From positions 1 to 56,843 of the forward strand of contig JBMDXQ010000109.1 of NCBI GenBank assembly GCA_048594975.1: a DNA stretch of 56,843 nt, read 5' to 3'. The notes under the pieces were generated by a model that saw only the letters and a list, made by a program, of their open reading frames with translations, was not told where the DNA came from and ran no database searches. The translations under genes were made by a program, and so were the position numbers. Numbering within the stretch: the first letter of the stretch is position 1; every line of letters starts with the position of its first letter. Source of the DNA: JBMDXB01 sp048594975 (GTDB lineage Bacteria > Acidobacteriota > Vicinamibacteria > Vicinamibacterales > 2-12-FULL-66-21). Below, piece by piece: positions 45,870 through 53,865 of the stretch.

Positions 45870-45913
45870 GCACCTGCACAGCACCTTGCACCGTGCACCC
45901 TGCACCGTGCACC
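45870..45913. repeat. TGCACCGTGCACC repeats
   Basis: The 13-mer TGCACCGTGCACC occurs at 45887-45899 and 45901-45913, preceded by degenerate copies. It lies between the convergent acyl-CoA ligase and CDF genes. Confidence 0.6.
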
Positions 45914-45918
45914 AAGGC

Positions 45919-46749
45919 TCACTCGCGCGGTATCTCCTGAGGGGGCGGCTCGATGTGGATGACCGCGTCGGCGATCTGCGGGAAGCGCTCCAGCAGCCGG
46001 TCCTTCACCACGTGCGACAGTCGGTGCGCTTCGAGCAGCGTGATCGTCGAGGGGAACCAGACGTGCAAATCGAGGAAGGTGTGATCGAGTGATCCCCGCG
46101 TCCGGATGCGGTGGCAGCCGACCACCTCGGGCACGCTCATCACCACATCACGGATGTCCTCTTCGGCGATCACCATCTCGTCGGCGAGCACCGACGAGGT
46201 CTGGCGTGCGATCGCCCAGCCGGTGTGCGCGATGAAGCCAGCGATGATCAGCGCCCCGATCGGGTCGAGGATCGGGTAGCCCGCCCAGATCGCGAACAGC
46301 GAGACGAACACGCCGCAGGTCGTGTAGATGTCGCTGCGGGTATGCATGGCGTCGGCGAGCAGCACCTCGCTGTTCAGATCCCGGCCGCGTCCCGCCTCGT
46401 AGCGTACGACTGCCAGATTGACCAGCAGCGTCGCCAGCATCACCAGGAAGCTGAGGAACGTCACTTCGGGCGGGTCGCCGCCGCGCAGTCGGAGGATCGC
46501 CGAGCGGACGACCCCGAGGACGACGAGCGCCAGGAAGAAGGCGATGCCGCCGGCGGCGAGCGTCTCGAATTTGCGGTGGCCGTACGGATGCTCGGCGTCA
46601 GGCGGCTTGCGCGAGGCGTTCAACCCCATCATCGCCATGACGTTCGACATGGAATCGGCGAGCGAGTGGAACCCGTCGGAGGCGACCGAAACCGACCCGG
46701 TCGCGTAGCCCAAGACGAGCTTCGCGCCGGCGACCGCCAGATTCAGCAA
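45919..46749 (-). CDS. Cation diffusion facilitator family transporter
   Basis: A product of about 276 residues as given from TTG 46749. Metal-site motifs are SDGFHSLADS (helix 2) and LLADAMHTRSDI (helix 5), with a C-terminal cytoplasmic domain (VPEVVGCHRIRTRG, DLHVWFP). It exports Zn, Fe, Mn or a similar cation. Family-like residues (LDRYAAVYRVLARVL) continue upstream in frame to a CTG at 46794, three bases after the lepB stop. The real start is therefore probably CTG 46794 by coupling to lepB, which would complete the first membrane helix. Confidence 0.88.
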   Translation of the reverse strand: MLNLAVAGAKLVLGYATGSVSVASDGFHSLADSMSNVMAMMGLNASRKPPDAEHPYGHRKFETLAAGGIAFFLALVVLGVVRSAILRLRGGDPPEVTFLSFLVMLATLLVNLAVVRYEAGRGRDLNSEVLLADAMHTRSDIYTTCGVFVSLFAIWAGYPILDPIGALIIAGFIAHTGWAIARQTSSVLADEMVIAEEDIRDVVMSVPEVVGCHRIRTRGSLDHTFLDLHVWFPSTITLLEAHRLSHVVKDRLLERFPQIADAVIHIEPPPQEIPRE

Positions 46750-46797
46750 CAGGACGCGAGCGAGTACGCGATAGACGGCGGCGTATCGATCCAGGTC

Positions 46798-47547
46798 TCA
46801 GTTCGTACTTTTGAGTTGCTGACCCCAGAACATCCGCGCGTCCGGGATCGGCCACCAGCGCAGCTGCACCTTGCCGATGATGTACTTCTTCGGCACGAAT
46901 CCCCAGTGGCGGCTGTCCGAGCTGTTGTTGCGATGGTCGCCCATCACGAAGTAGTAGCCTTCCGGAATCACCTCGGGGCCCCAGTCATCGTGGCTGCGGT
47001 ATTCCGGCGGGACGAACGAGTCGTCCAGGAGCTTGTCGTTGACGTACACCTTGCCGGCGACGATGCGCACCTGGTCGTTCTCGGCGGCGATGACGCGCTT
47101 GACGAACGACTTCTCCGGCTTGTTCGGGTAGTAGAGCATCACGATGTCGCCGACCTGCGGGTCGCCGATCTTGTAGGCCGCCTTGTTGACGATCAGCCGA
47201 TCCTGGTCCTCGAGCGTCGGCGCCATGCTCTGCCCCTCGACTCGCGCCACCTGGAAGCCGAAGGTGACGATGAGCGTGGCGTAGACCGCCGCCGAGGCGA
47301 GTGTCTTCAGCCAGGCGACGAACTCGTCGGCGATGCGACCCGCCACCCCGGGCCGGACATCGGTCAGCAGGCGCGGGTCACCCGGTTCGACGCCGCCTGC
47401 GAGGGCTGGCGCCGGCTCCGCCGGCGGCAGCGCAGTCCCCACGGTCCCCTCGGCGGGCGACGGCTCGTAGCGCAGGGCCAGCGGCAGTTCCGGCGGTTCC
47501 GGGCCGGACGGAGGTCTGTTGAACGGGTCGTACTCGCTGTCGCTCAT
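46798..47547 (-). CDS. lepB: Signal peptidase I
   Basis: A 249-residue product from ATG 47547, whose start overlaps the upstream stop (ATGA). A Pro-rich cytoplasmic tail (1-75) and one membrane helix (about 80-101) precede the catalytic Ser107 (EGQSMAPTL) and Lys150 (FVKRVIA). The GDHRNNSSDSRHWG box of the S26 family follows. It removes signal peptides of exported proteins at the outer face of the membrane. It is third in the minus-strand lytS-lytTR-lepB-CDF operon. Confidence 0.93.
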   Translation of the reverse strand: MSDSEYDPFNRPPSGPEPPELPLALRYEPSPAEGTVGTALPPAEPAPALAGGVEPGDPRLLTDVRPGVAGRIADEFVAWLKTLASAAVYATLIVTFGFQVARVEGQSMAPTLEDQDRLIVNKAAYKIGDPQVGDIVMLYYPNKPEKSFVKRVIAAENDQVRIVAGKVYVNDKLLDDSFVPPEYRSHDDWGPEVIPEGYYFVMGDHRNNSSDSRHWGFVPKKYIIGKVQLRWWPIPDARMFWGQQLKSTN

Positions 47548-48344
47548 AGCCTCAAATACTCGCGCAACCGCTTGGTCTGCGACCGGCTCACGGGGATCTC
47601 GGACCCTTTGGCGTCCTTCATCTTCAGGATGTAGTTACGGCTGAACCAGGGCACGATCTCCTTGATCCGGTTGATGTTGACCAGGTGCGAGCGGTGCACC
47701 CGCCAGAATACCGCGGGATCGAGCCGCGCCTGCAACTCGTCCAGTGTGCGATAGTTGGACGTTCCTGACAAGGTGTTGGTGACCACGGTGATGACGTCGT
47801 TCTCCACCGAAGCGTGCACCACCTCATCGGTACGAATCAGCAAGAAGCGGTCGCCGACTTTGACGGCGAGCTGCTCGCGTCGCTCTTGCCGCGCCGCCAG
47901 CAGCTGCAACAGCTTCTCCAGGTCCTCGCCGGAGGCCGCGGCCGGGCGCGGGTGCGGCCGGCCAGCCTGCCGCCGCCGCCGGACTCTGTCGATGGCCGTT
48001 CCCAGCCGTTCGACCTCCACGGGTTTGAGCAGGTAATCGACCGCGTTGACCTCGAACGCCTCGATCGCGTGCTGGTCGTAGGCGGTGACGAACACCAGCT
48101 CCGACTCGATTCCATGTTCGAGCATCCGCCGCGCCACCTCGAAGCCGGTGAATCCGGGCATCTGCACGTCGAGGAGCACGAGATCCGGCGCCTGTTCCCC
48201 TATTACGCGCAGCGCCTCCAGACCGTTACCGGCCTGGGCGACGACTTCGACCCCGCCCGTCTGGCCGAGGAGGAACACCAGCTCGTCGCGCGCGAGCTGC
48301 TCGTCGTCGACGACGACAGCGCGGAGCGTTGGCGGGCTCTCCAT
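47544..48344 (-). CDS. LytTR-type response regulator
   Basis: A 266-residue product from ATG 48344. The receiver domain has VVVDDEQLARDEL, phospho-acceptor D59 (VLLDVQMPG), T87 and K107 (YLLKPVE). The C-terminal LytTR DNA-binding domain covers about 170-266 (FLLIRTDEVVHASVENDV, RVHRSHLVNINRIKEI, IPVSRSQTKRLREYL). It is controlled by the LytS-type kinase encoded just upstream (7-base gap). The stop overlaps the lepB start. Confidence 0.93.
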   Translation of the reverse strand: MESPPTLRAVVVDDEQLARDELVFLLGQTGGVEVVAQAGNGLEALRVIGEQAPDLVLLDVQMPGFTGFEVARRMLEHGIESELVFVTAYDQHAIEAFEVNAVDYLLKPVEVERLGTAIDRVRRRRQAGRPHPRPAAASGEDLEKLLQLLAARQERREQLAVKVGDRFLLIRTDEVVHASVENDVITVVTNTLSGTSNYRTLDELQARLDPAVFWRVHRSHLVNINRIKEIVPWFSRNYILKMKDAKGSEIPVSRSQTKRLREYLRL

Positions 48345-48351
48345 CAGCGCC

Positions 48352-49692
48352 TCATGCCGTGATGCGCGCCGGGACGACCAGCTCGGGGATGACCACCCGC
48401 GCGCAGGTCCCCTCGCCGGGCACACTGTCCAGCTTCAACTGGTAGTTCGCGCCGTAGATCACGCGCAGGCGCTCGTTGACGTTCCGCAGGCCGATGCCGC
48501 CGTCGCGGATGCGGTCGGCGTGCTCCGGCCGCACGCCCACGCCGTTGTCGGTGACGTGGATGACGGCGTGGCCGGCGTGCCGTGCGCTGCGGATGGTGAT
48601 CCGGCCTTCCCCGATCTTCGGCGACAGCCCGTGCTTGATCGAGTTCTCCACCAGCGGCTGCAGCAGCATGCTGGGGACGACCACGTCCAGGCTGTCGGGC
48701 GCGATGTCCTTCTCGATGCGCAGCTTCGAGCCGAAGCGGACGGCCTCGATGTCGAGGTACTCGTCGATCGCCTCGAGCTCCTCACGCAGCGTGACGAAGT
48801 GCTCCTGGCTGCGGAGCAGCCGCCGCAGCAGCCCGGAGAGCTTGACGATGAGCATGCGTGCCGTCTCGGGCTGCGAGCGGATCAGGGAGGAGATCGAGGC
48901 CAGCGTGTTGAACAGGAAGTGCGGGTTGATCTGGCTGGCGAGCGCCTCGACCCGCGCTGCCATGAGGAGCTTCTCCTGCTCCTGCAGACGGTGCTCGATG
49001 CGCGCGCTGTTCCAGATTTTGATGGGGATGGCGACGCACAGCACCGTCGCGACGATCACTGCTGCCGTGAGCCACGCCGCCGGGGTGGCCACGTCGAGGA
49101 TCGGCGCGGCGTCGTGGAAGAGGCGCGGGGGAACGCCAAAGCGGTAGGCGAGTGCCTGCCGGATGATCTCGAGGCCGATCGGCGCGGCCAGGAGGATGAC
49201 GACCCAATCGATCTGGAAGCGCCGAACCAGCCGCCACACGTTCCGGTGCAGGTCGGTGAAGAACAGCGGCGAGAAATGCCAGATGGCTTCCTTGGGACAG
49301 ATTTCGCGGAGGCCGCCGCCGGCAAAACCGCACCCGACGGCGAAGGGAAGCGCGATCCACTCGCCGGCAAAGACTGGCGGCGTCCCGACCATCGCACCGA
49401 CGATGGCCCCCGCATACGGTCCGGCCAGCAGGCCGGCGAGGAACGAGCCCGCCAGGGTCAGGTCGGCGGCGTTGTAGCTGAGCAGAATGCGCGCGAGCAC
49501 CCCGGCCGTCAGCGGCAGGCCGAGGCTCGCGGCAAACACCAGCCGCTCGGGCCAGTCACGCCTCTCGGTCAGCAGAATCCGCCGGAACCACGGAAACCGC
49601 ACCAGCATCGTCGACAGGATGGCCATGAGCGCCAGCTTGAAGAGGAGCGTCGTGATGAGCAGGCGTTCGGGCGTCAGCGTCGTGTGCGGCAT
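48352..49692 (-). CDS. LytS-type sensor histidine kinase
   Basis: A 446-residue product from ATG 49692. An upstream ATG at 49728 lies before the probable -10 box and is not used. About six membrane helices with a 5TM-like (LytS) pattern lie at about 10-225 (GSFLAGLLAGPYAGAIVG, VGCGFAGGGLREI). The His_kinase domain follows with H258 (SQINPHFLFNTLASISSLI) and a HATPase_c (SMLLQPLVENSIKHGL, DNGVGV, GGIGLRNVNERL). It pairs with the LytTR regulator to sense the envelope or a small molecule. Confidence 0.92.
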   Translation of the reverse strand: MPHTTLTPERLLITTLLFKLALMAILSTMLVRFPWFRRILLTERRDWPERLVFAASLGLPLTAGVLARILLSYNAADLTLAGSFLAGLLAGPYAGAIVGAMVGTPPVFAGEWIALPFAVGCGFAGGGLREICPKEAIWHFSPLFFTDLHRNVWRLVRRFQIDWVVILLAAPIGLEIIRQALAYRFGVPPRLFHDAAPILDVATPAAWLTAAVIVATVLCVAIPIKIWNSARIEHRLQEQEKLLMAARVEALASQINPHFLFNTLASISSLIRSQPETARMLIVKLSGLLRRLLRSQEHFVTLREELEAIDEYLDIEAVRFGSKLRIEKDIAPDSLDVVVPSMLLQPLVENSIKHGLSPKIGEGRITIRSARHAGHAVIHVTDNGVGVRPEHADRIRDGGIGLRNVNERLRVIYGANYQLKLDSVPGEGTCARVVIPELVVPARITA

Positions 49693-49718
49693 GAGAGATG
49701 TCGAGCTTGCTGCGGCTA

Positions 49719-49727
49719 AGTATAGCA
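49719..49727 (-). promoter_or_regulatory. Extended -10 box of the lytS operon
   Basis: TGCTATACT on the minus strand (TG at 49727-49726, hexamer 49724-49719) gives a start near 49712 and a leader of about 20 bases before ATG 49692. No good -35 is seen, as is usual for extended -10 promoters. Confidence 0.55.
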
Positions 49728-49799
49728 TCCAGAGTCACTTGACAGGCACGCCTCTTCGTCCGGTCGACCACGGGCTCCGGCCCGCGCACTCGACTTTGT

Positions 49800-49805
49800 T
49801 ATGAT
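49800..49805 (+). promoter_or_regulatory. -10 box suggesting a leaderless nuoI-like message
   Basis: TATGAT ends six bases before ATG 49812, so transcription would begin at or next to the A of the start codon. No ribosome site is present between them. The -35 region is weak. Confidence 0.4.
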
Positions 49806-49811
49806 CGCCGG

Positions 49812-50249
49812 ATGATCCGTCCCCTCCTCGTCGGCTTCGCGACCACGCTCCGGCATATCTTCAGGCGACCGATCACCGTTAACTATCCCGACCAGAAAGT
49901 GCCGGTTTTCCCGAAATGGCGTGGCAAGCAGGTGCTGATGCGCGACGAGAACGGGCTCGAGAAGTGCGTGGCCTGCGGCCTGTGCGCCGTCGCCTGCCCG
50001 GCCGACGCGATCTACCTGGAGCCGGCCGAGAACGACGGCACCGTGCAGGCGGGGCCACGCTACGCCAAGGTCTACCAGATACACAAGACGCGCTGCATCT
50101 TCTGCGGCTACTGCGAGGAAGCCTGTCCGGTCTCCGCCATCTTCATGGGCAAGGACTACGAGCTGGCCGTCTACAGCAGCAAGGACTTCATCTGGGACAA
50201 GGCCGACCTGCTGGTGCCGGCGACGATTACGCAGACACCTGTACAGTGA
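49812..50249 (+). CDS. NuoI-like 2x[4Fe-4S] ferredoxin subunit
   Basis: A 145-residue product from ATG 49812. Two CxxCxxCxxxCP cluster motifs are seen: C52, C55, C58, C62 and C95, C98, C101, C105. The N-terminus GFATTLRHIFRRPITVNYP is typical of NADH-quinone oxidoreductase subunit I. No other nuo gene is adjacent, so it is either a complex I subunit encoded apart or a standalone ferredoxin, for example the partner of KorAB. It is divergent from the lytS operon. Confidence 0.85.
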   Translation: MIRPLLVGFATTLRHIFRRPITVNYPDQKVPVFPKWRGKQVLMRDENGLEKCVACGLCAVACPADAIYLEPAENDGTVQAGPRYAKVYQIHKTRCIFCGYCEEACPVSAIFMGKDYELAVYSSKDFIWDKADLLVPATITQTPVQ

Positions 50250-50260
50250 AAGCGCAAGGC

Positions 50261-50298
50261 GTAGGGTAAGGGGCACATTTCCCCCTTTCCCTCTACCC
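50261..50298. repeat. Imperfect inverted repeat after the NuoI-like gene
   Basis: GTAGGGTAAGGGG pairs imperfectly with CCCCCTTTCCCTCTAC across a short CACATTT loop. It lies in the 65-base gap before the phosphoesterase gene and may weaken readthrough. Confidence 0.45.
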
Positions 50299-50314
50299 CT
50301 GCACGTGCTCACCG

Positions 50315-51031
50315 ATGCAGTTTGGCGCGCTCGGCGACATCCACGGGGATTTCTTGACGGCGCGGCGCATCATCGAGCGGCACGCCGACGTGCCGTTCTG
50401 GGTCTCGGTCGGCGACCTCGCTGACGGACGCGGCAGTTACGAGCCGGTTCCACGGCCGCTGTACTGGATCAAGGGCAACAACGAGGACTTCGACCTGATC
50501 GATATGGCGGTGCGCAACGGCCCGCCATTCCGGCTGGGCCCGCAACATCTCAATTACGTTCCCAACGGGCTGCTCGTCGAGCTGCCGGCGCCTGATACCG
50601 CCGGGCAGCCGGCGGCCGCGCGCGTACGGATGGCGGGCCTGGGCGGCACGTTCGCGCCGACCTGGTACGAGGCGCCCGCAGCCGATCTGCCGCACCCGAA
50701 GAAGGGGAGCGCGAAGGCCACCGAGCTTGCGGACAAGCGGCGCCACTTCGTGCGGGAAGAGGTCGCGGCGTGCGCCGCGCTGCGCGGCGTCGACCTGTTC
50801 CTGAGTCACGAAGCGCCGCGGCCCTATCGTATCGGCCGCCTGGATGGCGGCAAGACGCCGGTCAACGAGGTGCTTGCCGCGATGAAGCCGCGGCTGCACC
50901 TCTTCGGCCACCACCATCGCTTCACCGAGCAGGAGCGCCAGGGCGTCCGCTCGGTGGGCCTGGACCTCGTCTCCCGCTCGTACCTGCTCATCGACGCGGG
51001 CACGATGGAGTACCATGTTCTGTTGCCGTAG
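50315..51031 (+). CDS. Metallophosphoesterase
   Basis: A 238-residue product from ATG 50315. Calcineurin-like metal motifs in order are GDIHGDF (residue 7 on), SVGDLADG, IKGNNEDFD, LFLSHEAPRP and LFGHHHRFTE. It is a dinuclear-metal phosphoesterase of unknown substrate. It lies six bases before the MetH/MetF fusion gene and is probably co-transcribed with it. Confidence 0.88.
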   Translation: MQFGALGDIHGDFLTARRIIERHADVPFWVSVGDLADGRGSYEPVPRPLYWIKGNNEDFDLIDMAVRNGPPFRLGPQHLNYVPNGLLVELPAPDTAGQPAAARVRMAGLGGTFAPTWYEAPAADLPHPKKGSAKATELADKRRHFVREEVAACAALRGVDLFLSHEAPRPYRIGRLDGGKTPVNEVLAAMKPRLHLFGHHHRFTEQERQGVRSVGLDLVSRSYLLIDAGTMEYHVLLP

Positions 51032-51037
51032 CTGCTG

Positions 51038-52876
51038 ATGCGTCGACCATCCTTTCTCGAAGAGCTCGACCGGCGCGTCCTCGTCTGCGACGGGGCGATG
51101 GGGACGATGCTGTACGCGAAGGGGGTGTTCCTCAACCGTTCCTTCGACGAGCTGAACCTGACCCAGCCCGACCTGGTCGCCGAGATCCACCAGCAGTACT
51201 GCCGCGCCGGTGCCGACGTGCTCGAGACGAACACCTTCGGCGCCAACCGCATCAAACTCGGCGCGTTCGGGCTGGCGAATCGCGTCCACGCGATCGCCCT
51301 GCAGGGTGCGCGCATCGCGCGCCATGCCGCGCGCGACCAGGCGTTCGTCGCCGGGGCGATCGGCCCGCTCGGGATACGGATCGAGCCGTGGGGCAAGACC
51401 GGCGTGGACGAGGCCGAGGAGTACTTCCGCGAGGTCGCGAAGGCGCTCGTCGAGGGTGGTGTCGATCTGTTCATCCTGGAGACGTTCCGGGACGTGAACG
51501 AGATCGGCGCTGCCATCCGCGCCGTGCGCAGCGTCTGCGATCTGCCCGTGGTCGCCCAGATGACCACCGAGGAGGACGGCAACAGTCTCGACGGCACGCC
51601 GCCGGAGACGTTCGTCCCCGCCCTCGAGCAGCTCGGCGCCGAGGTCGTCGGCCTTAACTGCAGCGTGGGTCCGGCGGCCATGCTCGAGGCGATCGAGCGG
51701 GTGGCGCGCGTAGCCACCGTGAAGCTCTCGGCGCAGCCGAACGCCGGCCGGCCGCGTGACGTGGACGGCCGCAACATCTACCTGTGCTCGCCGGAGTACA
51801 TGGCCTCGTACGCGCGCCGCTTCATCAACAACGGCGTCCGGCTCGTCGGCGGGTGCTGCGGGACGACCCCGGAGCACGTGCGGCACATCAAGATGGCGGT
51901 TCGGGCGCTGGCGCCGACGGAGGCGAAGCGGACGTCCGGGAGCGCCGCCGCCGCAACGGTCCCACAGCCTCTCGCGCCGGTGCCGCGCGCGGAGAAGTCG
52001 CCGATGGCCAACTGCATCGCGCGCGGCGCGTTCGTGGTCAGCGTGGAGCTGGTTCCGCCGCGTGGCTTTCGGGCCGAGGCGTTCGTCGAGAAGGCACGGC
52101 AGCTGCGCGTGCACGGCGTCGATCTGGTCAACGTGCCGGACGGCCCGCGGGCCAGCGCCCGCATGAGCGCGCTGGCCGCCGCCGTCCTCGTGCAGCAGCA
52201 GGCCGGCGTCGAGACCATCCTGCACTACGCCTGCCGCGATCGGAACCTGCTCGGGATGCAGTCGGACCTGCTCGGCGCGCACTCGATGGGGGTCCGCAAT
52301 CTGCTGATCGTGACCGGCGATCCGCCGCAGGTGGGCGATTACCCGGACGCCACCGCGGTGTTCGACGTCGACTCGATTGGCCTCACCAACGTCGTGGCGC
52401 GCCTCAACCGCGGCCTGGACATCGGCGGGCAGGGGATCGGCAGCCCGACGGCGTTCCACATCGGCGTGGTGGTGAACCCCGGCGCGGTCAATGCGGACGA
52501 GGAAGTGCGGCGCTTCGCCTACAAGGTAGAAGCCGGAGCCGAGTTCGCAATCACGCAGCCGGTCTTCGACACGCGCGCGTTCGCGCAGTTCCTGAAGCGG
52601 ATTGAGGCGAACCGGATCCCGATCCTGGCGTCGATCACGCCGCTCGAGAGCGTGCGCCACGCCGAGTTCATGGCCAACGAGGTCCCCGGCGTGACTGTCC
52701 CGGAACCGGTCATCGACCGGATGCGGAAAGCGGAAGCGCTCGGCCGCGCATCAGAGGAGGGCATGGCCATCGCCCGCGAGATCGCGGCCGAAATCCGCCC
52801 GCTGGTGCAAGGCATCCAGATCTCCGCCGCCGGGGAGGCGGTCGAGGCGGCACTCGCCGTCATGGAAGTGGTGTAA
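51038..52876 (+). CDS. Bifunctional homocysteine S-methyltransferase / methylenetetrahydrofolate reductase
   Basis: A 612-residue fusion. Residues 1-300 are the homocysteine methyltransferase domain (DGAMGTMLYAKG, ETNTFGANRIKL) with zinc ligands C208 (GLNCSVGP) and C273, C274 (GGCCGTT). Residues about 330-612 are the MetF-like TIM barrel (SVELVPPRGF, NVPDGPRASARM, TILHYACRDRN, LLIVTGDPP, EFAITQPVFDT). It would make methyl-THF and methylate homocysteine in methionine synthesis. This matches the known YitJ-type fusion. No cobalamin domain is present. Confidence 0.93.
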   Translation: MRRPSFLEELDRRVLVCDGAMGTMLYAKGVFLNRSFDELNLTQPDLVAEIHQQYCRAGADVLETNTFGANRIKLGAFGLANRVHAIALQGARIARHAARDQAFVAGAIGPLGIRIEPWGKTGVDEAEEYFREVAKALVEGGVDLFILETFRDVNEIGAAIRAVRSVCDLPVVAQMTTEEDGNSLDGTPPETFVPALEQLGAEVVGLNCSVGPAAMLEAIERVARVATVKLSAQPNAGRPRDVDGRNIYLCSPEYMASYARRFINNGVRLVGGCCGTTPEHVRHIKMAVRALAPTEAKRTSGSAAAATVPQPLAPVPRAEKSPMANCIARGAFVVSVELVPPRGFRAEAFVEKARQLRVHGVDLVNVPDGPRASARMSALAAAVLVQQQAGVETILHYACRDRNLLGMQSDLLGAHSMGVRNLLIVTGDPPQVGDYPDATAVFDVDSIGLTNVVARLNRGLDIGGQGIGSPTAFHIGVVVNPGAVNADEEVRRFAYKVEAGAEFAITQPVFDTRAFAQFLKRIEANRIPILASITPLESVRHAEFMANEVPGVTVPEPVIDRMRKAEALGRASEEGMAIAREIAAEIRPLVQGIQISAAGEAVEAALAVMEVV

Positions 52877-52927
52877 AGCCTGCTCGCCGATGCTTCCCCT
52901 GGAGGCTCGCCGCCGGGCGCCGGCGGG

Positions 52928-52956
52928 TTGCTCGGGGGCTCCTGACGGGTTATAGT
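52928..52956 (+). promoter_or_regulatory. Promoter of the SAM methyltransferase gene
   Basis: TTGCTC (52928-52933), a 17-base spacer and TATAGT (52951-52956), 13 bases before ATG 52969. The leader would be very short. Confidence 0.55.
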
Positions 52957-52968
52957 CCGGAACGAATT

Positions 52969-53670
52969 ATGGCCTTATTCGACCGCAAGTCCGAGCCGAC
53001 CGATCATCTCGGCTCGGGCCACGACGCCGCTACCCGTGCGCTTTCGGTCACCGTCGTCGAGAACGCGTTCGTCGAGGGTGTGTACGACAAGCTCGCGAAA
53101 GTCTACGACCTGATCTTCGGCCCGGCCCTCCACCCGGGCCGGCTGCGCGCCATCCAGCGCATGGACATCCAGCCGGGCGAGCGCGTGCTCGAGGTCGGCA
53201 TCGGCACCGGCATCAACCTGTCGCTCTACCCGAAGCACTGTTCGGTGACGGGGATCGACTTCTCGGGATCGATGCTGGAGAAGGCGCGGGAGCGCGCGGC
53301 GAAGGGGCTGAAGCACGTGCGGCTGCTCCAGATGGACGCCGCCGACCTCAAGTTCGCCGACGAATCGTTCGACATCGTCTACGCGCCGTACCTGATCAGC
53401 GTCGTCCCCGATCCGGTCACGGTGGCGTGCGAGATGCGCCGCGTCTGCCGCCCCGGGGGGCGCATCATCATTGTGAACCACTTCCTCAGTGCCAATCCGA
53501 TCCTCGGCCGCATCGAGCGGCTCATCTCCCCCTTGACGATTCACATCGGCTTCAAGTCGGACCTGGACCTGCCCGCGTTCCTCGCCCAGTCCGACCTGCA
53601 ACCCGTTTCGATCGAGAAGGTCAACTTCCCCAGGATCTGGTCGCTCGTCACGGCGGTCAAGGCGGACTAG
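52969..53670 (+). CDS. Class I SAM-dependent methyltransferase (PmtA/UbiE-like)
   Basis: A 233-residue product from ATG 52969. It has SAM motif I VLEVGIGTGINLSLYP, then GIDFSGSMLEKARERA, the acidic LQMDAADLKFADESFDIVYAPY and VCRPGGRIIIVNHF. It resembles phosphatidylethanolamine N-methyltransferases and other small-molecule methyltransferases. The substrate is unproven. No membrane helix. It stands alone with its own promoter. Confidence 0.85.
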   Translation: MALFDRKSEPTDHLGSGHDAATRALSVTVVENAFVEGVYDKLAKVYDLIFGPALHPGRLRAIQRMDIQPGERVLEVGIGTGINLSLYPKHCSVTGIDFSGSMLEKARERAAKGLKHVRLLQMDAADLKFADESFDIVYAPYLISVVPDPVTVACEMRRVCRPGGRIIIVNHFLSANPILGRIERLISPLTIHIGFKSDLDLPAFLAQSDLQPVSIEKVNFPRIWSLVTAVKAD

Positions 53671-53728
53671 CGACAGTCGACAGTCGAAAGCCAGAGTCAG
53701 AGTCGGGAGTCAGAGTCGGGGTCAGAAT
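53671..53728. repeat. CAGAGTCGGG word repeats
   Basis: GACAGTCGACAGTCG is followed by AGTCAGAGTCGGGAGTCAGAGTCGGGGTCAG. The words CAGAGTCGGG and AGTCAGAGTC occur repeatedly in about 50 bases after the methyltransferase stop, another locus-specific intergenic repeat. Confidence 0.55.
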
Positions 53729-53865
53729 TAGTAGCCATCTCATAAATAGCTGGCATCGGGCTCAACCCTCGTCGCCATGTGGACAAGTCAACACTGGGCG
53801 ACTTTCTCGCGAGCTATTGCGGTTTCCGAGGAAGATGCGCGATCTCGGAAGTCCCAAGAAACACG

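Noticed and set aside
49812..50249. Part of a nuo (complex I) operon
   Set aside because: Neighbours on both sides are unrelated (LytS kinase, metallophosphoesterase). Only the single NuoI-like gene is present.
50309..52660. Long minus-strand frame opposite the phosphoesterase and MetH/MetF genes
   Set aside because: Low-complexity Arg/Ala/Val-rich composition typical of antisense frames in high-GC DNA. The plus-strand genes have full motif sets.
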